This document shows, piece by piece, positions 56,095-64,000 of a stretch of 64,000 bases of DNA (its first letter is position 1; the number at the start of each line of letters is the position of its first letter). The translations under genes and the position numbers were made by a program. This DNA is from Neodontobutis hainanensis. Lineage: Eukaryota; Chordata; Actinopteri; Gobiiformes; Odontobutidae. Under the pieces are notes generated by a model that did not search any database, was not told the origin of the DNA, and was given only the letters and a program-made list of their open reading frames with translations. The stretch spans positions 124,001 to 188,000 of the forward strand of contig JALDNG010000517.1 in NCBI GenBank assembly GCA_024349245.1. The letters run 5' to 3'.

Positions 56095-58912
56095 AAGCCG
56101 CAACGGGTGATAATGGCCCTCGCCTCCCTTGCGACGCTGGACACATATACTTGGAGGAATGCCTTTCGTGCTTTAAAGCGTAAACTTTATGGTAATGTCA
56201 AATAACCGGGCCTGTGCCTCTGCTTGAATCTTCTTCTGGCTGGAGCCTGCTTCATCATCTGGGGCCTGTGCTACTGCTGGGGCCCGCTACACCACCTTGT
56301 AATTTAGAGTTAAAGGTCTCCGCATTCCCTGCTTTTCCTCTGGTCTGTCTGAACTTTTGAAAATAAATAAAAGAAAGATTATGCTTGTGCTAAGGCGAGA
56401 AAAACAAAGTACTGGCTGGAGATTTGCAATGACTCAGAAAGCGCTGCACCCCCATGTTAAAAAGTAAATATGTAAATATTAGTTTTATTGTCTAAAATAA
56501 CCAGTTCCAAAAGATTCTGAGGAGTTTTCCAAGACTCTAGTCTTGGCTCTGGAGGAGCGTCCTCCAAAGGAAGCATCCTGGCAATTGGGAAATGGCATTT
56601 ATTTCCCAAAGAAATGACTGCCTCTTCACAGGCTTATTACGACCACAGCCACAAATGTATCAGAAAACAAACACATAACTTTTTTGGCACTTGTGTCTAG
56701 ATAATACTCAACAAATTTGTGGCCTTTTTAGAAGAAAACAAATTGGGTTTAATCTTTTGACGCGAGGGGTGTGATTTAGGTGGTCCACCCCACATGGCGG
56801 ACTTCCTGTTGAGTTTAGGCCGTGGCTGTCATAGACTTTTCTGTTTGCTCTGAGGTGTCCTATGGATATCCACTTTCCATAGGCCGAATGTATTTTCATT
56901 TTCCAGGGGTTGCCACTGAGTCATTTCTTTTTATTATTTTTCAAATACTTAAAATACATACATTTTTTGCCAGGCTTGAGTTTAGTGACCAATAAAATGT
57001 ACTTTTTGCGCACATTTACTGGGTCAAAATTTAGGATCATTTTGCAGAAAAAAAAATAAAAATAAAAATTGTAAATTGAGTAAAAACAACAAGAAAAGCC
57101 GCTGTCTATTGTGCACACGTGTGTTTAGCTTGTTTTGCCTAAGTTTGGTGTTTGTGGAATGAAGCAGCTATTTTCTGTCAATTTTAAAAAGTGAGGTGTA
57201 TTCTAAGGCAGTTCACATTTTCAATTCAAAAAATTTTCCCTTCCCATTGACTTTTCCATATATTTGGAGCGTTGCTATGGCAACATTGTTATAGATATTG
57301 GGTGGTTGTCATTGGCTTTTATGTTCGTCATGACATAAGTGATGTGTGTACCAAATGTCATGTCTCTATGACAAACTAAATTATTTGGTCCCATTATAAT
57401 TTTGTAGGGGGCGCTAGAGAGCCATTTCTAAAGATAACCCTTTTATTTATATAGAAGGCGTTTGAGAGTTAAGGGATATTTTATTTTCACACACCCGATA
57501 AGATATCAAAAACAAAATGACAACTTTGGTTGGCACTAGTCAGGGGTCCTCAATTAAAATCAGACGAGGTCCACTTAGTTAACTTTCCTCAAGAGAGGGG
57601 TCCGGAAAATTTAAATAAAAGGATATATGTTTGAATATAATTCTTTAAAGTAAAGTCTCATTTATTCCACACCTACAGCCTCTTAAACAATATGGAGATG
57701 AATGTAGATAATCCACTGTTTTCTGTATTTTATCCTTTGTTTCCATGTTTAGCTTTTCCCAAACACATCTCACAGACAACAGGTAAAAAAAAACAAATCA
57801 AAAGAGGCTAAAGCTAAAGCTCAGGACCTGGTGGTTTATTGACAATAGCCTGGAATTCTGCATATAAGTCCTAATACTCCTTTATACATGTATAAGAACA
57901 TTTTAAATACAAAATAATCAAATCAAACCAAAACATATTTGTTAAATAAATATGACAAAGATGCAGTGATAATTGGTCTCTGTGTATTGTCATTCCTCTG
58001 AAAACAACAGGAACAAGGAAAAATGCACTGAGCATTTCTTTAGCATTAGCTGTTGCTAAAAAATAACTGTTACTGTTAATTATTAGCAACAGCTAATGCT
58101 AACACAACTTAAGGAAGACTTGACCTGTGTCACTCATCTCCAAACCCTCCTCTCACACCTTTTTTGTTTTTAATCTCCCAAATGAACATGTGTTGGGTTC
58201 AAATGAACGCAAATAGCGTGAGCTAATTCCTCACGTTGTTTGTAAATGAGGTCAAATATGCGACAAACGAGTCAAGTCCCTAAATTACAATACAATAAAG
58301 AAGTTGACAGACAAATGTACAACTCACCACATTATTAGACGTCCTCACTTTCCTCTGAGTCTTTTTAATCCTGACATGAAAACTGTCCAGTCCTGGTTCA
58401 GTTCTGGATTGATTCTCTGATTATCACAGCAGCCGGGACAAGAGGAAAAGGAGCTGTAGGAGCTGTATTTTCTTATTGAAACAAACGATCCCTCTCCGTC
58501 CATAACGTCAGTGAATCTTCGTTATTTTTTTGTCAAGGCTCAACTTTTAGATTTTAGTCGTTTCTAACGCATTATCGGGCTACGCTAAACATGTTGAAAT
58601 TTCCGCTGCTCTGCCTGTAACTATAGTAACCTGAGGACCGCGTGTAGACATAGCTGTCCTAGGAGTGCCGGTTCAAAAAAGGTTTTACTTGTAATTATGA
58701 ATACTGTCTTGCGGTCCAGATCAAAGCCTCTCGGGTCCGGATCCGACCGCGTCCGCCTATTAGTGACCTCTGGTCTAGATGATACTCACCAAATTTGGGG
58801 CCATTTAGATGAAAACACAATGAGTTGAATCTTTTGGCGTAAGGGGTGCGATTTAGGTGGTCGCGCCTTTCACCCCACGTGACTGACTTCCTGTTGAGTT
58901 GCAATCTACTGA
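56095..58912 (-). repeat. reversed, interrupted copy of the tandem-array repeat
   Basis: The reverse complement of the array unit at 18515-24030 runs from 'aagccgcaacgggtgataa' (unit end) at 56095 to about 57538. It resumes at 58754 ('tctagatgatactcacc') and stops at 58912 inside 'gacttcctgttgagtt'. A hAT element occupies 57539-58753. This is therefore a dispersed repeat, not just a local array. Confidence 0.85.
57539..58753. mobile_element. hAT-like element (CAGGGGTCC... ends)
   Basis: Left end CAGGGGTCCTCAA and right end ...GTGACCTCTG, of hAT type. The flanking array repeat reads straight through when this is removed. Compared with other copies of the repeat, no 8 bp duplication is evident, which is unusual. 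It contains an inverted repeat (about 58040-58100) around 'gcattagctgttgctaa' and no transposase frame that I recognise. Confidence 0.6.
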
Positions 58913-58919
58913 GTTCAAA

Positions 58920-59169
58920 TAAATACCAAATGTTCTAAAACACTGTATAGGGTTTTTAATTCTTTAATCAGTTAATTTAAACATCTTTGATAATTAAGCT
59001 GTTATAGAACGTAATACCGTTATAGAATATAAAAAATAACTTCAGTTACTTTGCTGAGTAACTGAGTTACTTTTACAATGTGGTAACTGAGTTACTAACT
59101 CGGTTACTTTTTGGGAGAACTAATTTGTAACTATAACTAATTACTTTTTTGAAGTAAGATGACCAACAC
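58920..59169. mobile_element. right end of a hAT MITE
   Basis: 'aactgagttac' and 'agttact' phrases repeated many times, ending 'gaccaacactg', are typical of a short hAT MITE common in fish whose ends read CAGTGTTGG. The left end is missing. Confidence 0.55.
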
Positions 59170-59470
59170 TGTTCACAAATAAACTTATCCAGGTGTTAGA
59201 ATGGCCAAGTCAAAGTCCAGGCCTGAATCCAATCGAGAATGTGTGGAAAGAACTGAAAACTGCTGTTAACAAATGCTCTCCATCCAACCTCACTGAGCTC
59301 GAGATGTTTTGCAAGGAGGAATGGGTTTTTGCAGCTTGATGTGCTCTTGATTTGCAAAACTGATAAAGACATACCCCAAGCTGTAATTGCAGCAAAAGGT
59401 GGTGCTACAAAGTATTAACTTGTTTGAAACATTCAATAAATTTTGTTTATATGTGTGTGTGTATGTTACA
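59170..59470 (+). pseudogene. Tc1 transposase C-terminal fragment
   Basis: Reads 'EWPSQSPGLNPIENVWKELK', the Tc1/mariner signature around the last catalytic acidic residue, followed by 'AVNKCSPSNLTELEMFCKEE' and, after a frameshift, an 'AAKGGATKY' stop region. It is a different family from the Tc1 that follows and is truncated on the left by the MITE end. Confidence 0.8.
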
Positions 59471-60229
59471 GAATAATAGTAGTCTACAGTATTGATCAAA
59501 ATAATAGCAGTACAATGTGACTAATCAGAAATATTTTTAAGTGGCAAGCAAGTTACTAGTAGGTGCAGTAGATTTTCGGAAAAGAAACAAGACCCAGCAT
59601 TCATGATATGTACTCTCTTAAGGCTGTGCAATTGGGCATTTAGTTGAAAGCAGTGTGTTTAAAAAAAATAGCAGTGTAGCATTCAATCACTGAGGTTATC
59701 AATTTTGTGAAAAAAAAACCAACAGGTGTGAATCAGGTTGTTCAGCTAAAATGATCTCCGATGCCCTAAAATGTAGAGCAAAACCAGTGAGACATGGAAG
59801 AAAAAAATAGTTGTTTCAACAAGACAATGACCCCAAACACGCGAGCAAATTCTTACACATCCACATCCAAGATGGCGCGAGCAAATTACGAGGCCCAGGG
59901 TCTCGCCAAATTCTGCAATTCTGCGGTAGTTATCTTGCTAATCTCGGGCCTGTTCGTGCAGAACAGCAGTGCCTTAACATTGTTCACCCGATGTGAGCCT
60001 TTGGACACTTGTTTGCGAATTCCAGACAGTTTTTTTACAAACTTAAACTCCTTCCTCAGATCGCCAGTACACCCAAGGCTATTCACTCTACCCGGCCGGG
60101 CGGTAGTGCTCGAGGCGGCTTCGAGATTGTAAACAAAGGCGGGGATATAAGCCAAAGCTAACACCACACAGGCTCTCTTTACCTAGCATTTTCCTCCCTA
60201 ATGCAAGAGCACCGGTGAACAAAATGGAG

Positions 60230-61145
60230 GAGATTCGACTTGGCATCACTTACAGCAAGAGACTGTTGAACTGTAATGTTTCTTTATGGAAACTATTGAG
60301 TTAGCGGGATTCCACACACGTCGGGTGGATAGAACACTAGATGGCGCCAGTAAAACCAGAGGTCGTGTATTGTGCATTTACATTAACAAAGCTTGGTCCA
60401 CAAACTCTGTTATTGTCAGGAGTAATTTTTCAGCCAACCTTGAGTTTCTCATGGTTAGATGAAGACTGTTTTATCTACCGCGGGAGTTCACTTGAACATT
60501 ATAACGGCAGCCTGTATTCCCCGGATGCTGATGCCAAGCTTGCTATGAAAGAACTTCGCAGCCATTAGTTAACAACAGACCGCTCACCCAGAAGTTGTTT
60601 ATTATTGCGGGTGATTTTAATCACTCAAACCTAAAGGTAGTTCTTTCCAACTTTCACCAGCATGTTTCCTGTCACACCAGAGGAAACAAAATCATAAACC
60701 TTGTTTACACAAACATGGCTGGAGCTTACCTTGCAACCCTTCTCCCCCACCTAGGACAGTCAGATCACCTTTCTTTGTTCCTCACCCCCAAATATGCACC
60801 CCTCATCAATCGTGTTAAGTAAGGACTATCAAATTGTGTCCTGCAGAGGCAGATTTCACACTCCAGGAAAGGTTTCTACACACAGACTGGAGTACATTTG
60901 CTTTTTTGGCCACCAGTAGCTCTAACACTGACATCGACTGCTACACCTCCTCCACCATAGACAATGTTACAACTCAGAAGCTGATCACTACATACCCAAA
61001 TCAGAAGCCATGGATGAACAAGGAGGTGCACCTCCTGTTGAAGGCACGCAATACTGCCTTCAGATCAGGGGATTCACAGGCCTACAGCACATCCAGAGCT
61101 GATCTGAAGAGGGGCATTAAAGAGCACTACCCACTGTGCTACAGC
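60230..61145 (+). pseudogene. LINE APE endonuclease region, frame-broken
   Basis: Three frames in order: 60341-60568 ('YRGSSLEHYNGSLYSPDADA', an endonuclease mid-region), 60595-60822 ('FIIAGDFNHSNLKVV' with the GDFN motif, then 'LGQSDHLSLFL' with the SDH motif) and 60834-61160 ('DWSTFAFLATSS', 'NQKPWMNKEVHLLLKARNTA'). GDFN and SDH are catalytic signatures of AP-endonuclease domains in LINE ORF2. The frame breaks at about 60567 and 60823 prevent function. Sequence resuming after the SINE at 61396 reads 'MWQGIQAISD', the next part of the same protein. Confidence 0.75.
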
Positions 61146-61395
61146 ACTAGGCGGCATTAGCACAGTGGGTAGTGCGGCCGTCCTTCGACCGGCGGGTGGG
61201 TGGTTTGATCCCCGCTCGAAACATCCCAAAACATCATAATATCTCGCTCTCCCCTACATACTGTCGTTGTGTCCTTGGGCAAGACACTTAACCTACATAG
61301 CCTCCAGTGATGTTCTGTAACACTGGTAGAAAGTTTAATGTGGTTACTACAGTAGGTGGAAAAGGACTATATAAAAATAAATATTATTATTATTA
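61125..61395 (+). mobile_element. tRNA-headed SINE with inverted 5' end
   Basis: The SINE body (61158-61395) has an A box ('tagcacagtgggtagtg'), B box ('ggtttgatcccc'), core ('ttgtgtccttgggcaagac') and tail ending in ATT repeats. Immediately upstream, 61125-61141 is the exact 17 bp reverse complement of 61158-61174. This is what a 5' inversion during retrotransposition would leave. It interrupts the LINE endonuclease ORF. Confidence 0.8.
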
Positions 61396-61619
61396 CAAGC
61401 CAACCCTCAACGCATGTGGCAGGGCATCCAGGCCATCAGTGACATGTCTCTGGCATGTGCTGAGCAGCTCACTGGGGTTTATAGCTCACCATGTCTATCA
61501 TTATATATACCCATTTTATCATTTCTGTTTATAGCAATAGCCATCTGTATATTATTGTATATTATTTACATACATAATTACCTGGTGTCTGAGCACAATT
61601 GACACTTTTTTCCCCCATA

Positions 61620-61987
61620 TGTTATTGGAATTTTTATATCCATATATTTAACCAGAGAGACACGGAGACCGATTTATAATTTAACAAGCAATGCCCAGGT
61701 TTTAATCCTTGCAAGGAGAAGCAAAGCAGACACAGTACAATTTTACAGCGGCAGGTTTGCTTAAAGATGTAAACATAACATGAGATTATAAACCCACAGT
61801 GACGGCCTTGTTGAGAGGCGGTCACAATGGTCCAGGTGCAAGTCCTGTGACAAGCCATGTCTCACCCTAGTCATGTCTACTCCATGCTTGGATTAGCATG
61901 AAGGACATGACATGAATTTGACATGACCTGAAGAGAACTATAAGCCCCCAGTAACAATAAACATTAAAATTAAAATTTCTTATAACA
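61620..61987 (-). mobile_element. solo LTR with 5 bp target duplication, in the LINE
   Basis: TGTTATTGGAAT...CTTATAACA, flanked by CCATA at 61615-61619 and 61988-61992. It is the same family as 54056-54428. In reverse, R-U5-like sequence ('cggtctccgtgtctctctgg') lies near the 3' end. It inserted after the LINE. Confidence 0.85.
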
Positions 61988-62804
61988 CCATAAGAAGGGT
62001 GCACCGGGAGAACCCATTTGCCCTGGCGGGACCTCAGCAGCAGGCTACACATGGGACGCCTAGAACAGCTGGCAAGTTCTGTATTTAGAAGCCCTGTACG
62101 TTGAGGATGTTGAGGATATATTTCTGTTTGAATTTGTGATAGTTCCTGCTAATTGGTCTGGGGACTGCTTTAAACTATTGCAAAATTGGTAAGACAGCTG
62201 CCTTTAAATCTACCCAGCCGCTGTCTGTTTAAATTAAACAGTGCTTCTGTGATGTGAGTGACAAGCTGAATGTATTACAGTAGGTTGATGCACAGTCTGA
62301 GGATCTGATTCGTGTAATCTCAGCCTGGATTGAGTACACGGTGAAAAGAGTGGATATGATCGAGAGTCAGATTTGTCAGCTGCTTCGCGGTATTATGGGT
62401 CTGACCACAAAGCTGGATGAAACATCAAAGTTACTTCACGGAACAGACGCACACACCTGACGCTGAGAACCAGAATTGAATTGATTGACTATGATTTGGA
62501 TAAATTACCAAAGATCAACATGGATTAATCACAACTCCTGTCTCCTTTACCTATGCCCCTAGTCCCTTCTCTCGATTAGAAGCCTGGCCAGCAGCTGGGG
62601 TCTTATCTTGCCCGTACTCCCTGTACTGTCATCAAGGACAAGCCCGTAGTTAACCACGTGTGTTGCAATCCCATTGTTGTTTGATGTCTGATATGTTACG
62701 TATGTTGTAACAGCTACTGTAGTTGCAACTATGTATGTTATGTTTTAACTACAACTGTAGTTATGTCTGTTATGTTTGTAAAATGCCTCATTTAATTTTC
62801 CTGA

Positions 62805-62917
62805 AGATCTAGATGGCGGCGTGAGGAAATACCGAGGCACAAGGTCTCTCCTAAACTGCATTTTGTTGCATTGTACTTGTACATGTGTAATGACAATAAA
62901 TTTAATCTAATATAATC
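62805..62917 (+). mobile_element. short LINE derivative: 5' end joined to 3' tail
   Basis: 'tagatggcggcgtgaggaaa' resembles the LINE start at 59871, and only about 80 bp later comes the LINE 3' tail ('tgtacttgtacatgtgtaat', 'gacaataaat'). It looks like a 5'-end/3'-end fusion, a SINE-like non-autonomous form, or a recombination scar within the larger LINE. Confidence 0.5.
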
Positions 62918-63204
62918 TAAAGTCTTGGTTCCAAACCAACAAAATTAATGTTATGGAGTGGCCAGCCCAATCCCTGGACCTTTATCCAATTGAGAATTTG
63001 TGGGGAGATATCAAAAATTCTGTTTCTGAAACAAAACCAAGAAATGTAAATGAATTGTGGAATGTTGTTAAAATAATCATGGAGTGGAATAACAGCTAAG
63101 AGGTTCCACAATTTGGTTGACTCCATGCCACACAGATGTGAAGCAGTTTAAAAAACTGTGGTCATAAAACTAAATATTAGTTTAGGATTCACAGGATTGC
63201 TAAA

Positions 63205-63463
63205 TCCTTATAATAATCTTTATTTTTATATAGCGCTTTTTCCACCTACTGTAGTAGGCACTCAAAGCGCTTTACATACATTAAGTTATTTACCAGTGTT
63301 ACAGAACATCACTGGAGGCAATGAAGGTTAAGTGCCTTGCACAATGGCAGTATGCGGGGAGAGCGGGATGTTATGATGTTTTGGGATGTTTGGCGGGGAT
63401 CGATCCGCCCACCTGCTGGTCAAAGGACAGCCGCTCTACCCACTGAGCTATACTGCCGCCCAC
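63205..63463 (-). mobile_element. tRNA-headed SINE (minus strand), in Tc1
   Basis: The reverse complement begins 'ggcggcagtatagctcagtg', has a B box near 'tgaccagcaggtgggcgg' and 'gatcgatcccc', and carries the shared 'gcaaggcacttaacc' core. Its tail reads 'aaagcgctttgagtgcctac' and 'ctactgtagtaggtgg', then 'atataaaaataaag'. It interrupts the Tc1 3' region, whose coding-like sequence resumes at about 63464. Confidence 0.85.
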
Positions 63464-63708
63464 TTGAAACAAAAATGTTTGTACTAAATAGTTTTGAGTT
63501 TGTACAGTCAACGGCAGAGACTGCTATTTTTTTGAACACACCCCTTTCAACTAATTGCCCAATTGCACAGCTGGGTCTTGTTTTTTTATTCTGAGACTCT
63601 ACTTCACCTACTGGTAACGTGTTTGCCACTTAGCAATAAAAATATACTAAAAACCTGTATTATTCTGGTTAGTCATATTGTACTGCTATTATTTTGAACA
63701 TTACTGTA

Positions 63709-64000
63709 TATGATCATTGTAGTCATCATAATTACAATAAAAATATTTTTCATTCTGTGTGTACTGAATGTATATGAAATGAATGTACCACTTTTTGATT
63801 TGAACTTTTTTTGCTCTTCTTGAAATAGAATTTGCTGCCATCCTGTACATCTGGGGAGGCCCAAATATCAGTCAGGCACAACTAAATCTTCTTTAAGAAA
63901 GTAGATCAGTTTTATGTAGAAGTTGGTAATAATTAATGACCACAAATATTACTTGGTACTTATCTATATAAACTCTTTATAACGTTTGCATAACTTTTAT
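63709..64000. other. no gene seen
   Basis: AT-rich flank to the right of the Tc1 element; no coding or repeat signal recognised. Confidence 0.5.

Larger units (their letters stand above)
59869..62917 (+). mobile_element. APE-type LINE nested in Tc1
   Basis: It starts 'aagatggcgcgagcaaatta' and ends 'tgacaataaatttaatctaa', with a TCTAA-like tail, both typical of fish LINE copies. It contains an apurinic endonuclease-like ORF (60230-61145), a SINE, a solo LTR and a short second copy of its own 5' end at about 62805. No reverse-transcriptase block was recognised, so most of ORF2 is missing. Confidence 0.7.
59487..63706 (+). mobile_element. Tc1-like transposon carrying nested insertions
   Basis: Inverted ends CAGTATTGATCAAAATAATA (59487) and the complement of CAGTAATGTTCAAAATAATA (ending 63706), each continuing 'gcagtacaat', with TA on both outer sides (59485-59486, 63707-63708). 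The transposase is split: 'MFQQDNDPKHASKFLHIH' at about 59811-59866, then a 3 kb LINE, then 'SWFQTNKINVMEWPAQSLD' and 'PIENLWGDIKN' from about 62920. A SINE interrupts its 3' part at 63205-63463. Only the C-terminal catalytic third is readable, and the N-terminal DNA-binding part is missing, so it is inactive. Confidence 0.85.

Overview
This window looks like an AT-rich, repeat-packed piece of a teleost fish genome, probably a percomorph. The evidence is the element mix: Rex3 (RTE clade), L2/Rex1-type LINEs, a restriction-endonuclease LINE of the R4/Dong/Rex6 type, Tc1, several hAT families, P-type and PIF/Harbinger/ISL2EU transposons, a tRNA-headed SINE and a gamma-type retroviral env. Long TA, CA and TAA microsatellites fit the same picture. 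I found no convincing host protein gene and no structural RNA gene. Almost everything recognisable is a transposable element, mostly broken and often nested inside another. Exon boundaries below come from reading splice sites and frames by eye and are approximate.

Layout. 641-1423: an old solo LTR interrupted by a SINE. 1770-9351: an endogenous retrovirus with paired LTRs, a tRNA primer site, a decayed env and no visible gag-pol, interrupted at 6372-8666 by a MADF-encoding PIF/Harbinger-like transposon. 10003-10765: L2-type LINE end. 11299-11762: R4/Dong-like LINE end between TA repeats. 11997-16209: two convergent broken genes, an integrase-core transposase (+) and a HECT-type E3 ligase-like gene (-), both cut off towards the centre. 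About 17443-34470: a giant inverted repeat made of two opposed copies of one element that carries an SGNH-hydrolase-like gene and THAP exons. Its left arm is split by a 6.6 kb hAT element (17840-24450, itself holding a 5.5 kb tandem noncoding array) and by a P-type transposon (26263-29209). 34471-44900: mostly sparse sequence with LINE remnants and one LTR. 44938-50870: hAT, SINE and L2 nests. 50922-53665: an ISL2EU-type transposon with a nearly complete THAP-DDE transposase. 54056-55745: a solo LTR and a Rex3 copy. 56095-58912: an inverted piece of the tandem-array family split by a hAT element. 59487-63706: a Tc1 element holding a LINE, which in turn holds a SINE and a solo LTR.

How the parts relate. 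The window is a record of successive insertions. Target-site duplications (TSDs) fix the order at many points: 8 bp for the hAT and P-type elements, 5 bp for two solo LTRs, 4 bp for the provirus, TA for Tc1, and 7 bp for an L2 in a SINE. The least ordinary items are the SGNH/THAP inverted pair, the integrase/HECT convergent cassette, and the two-gene ISL2EU remnant.
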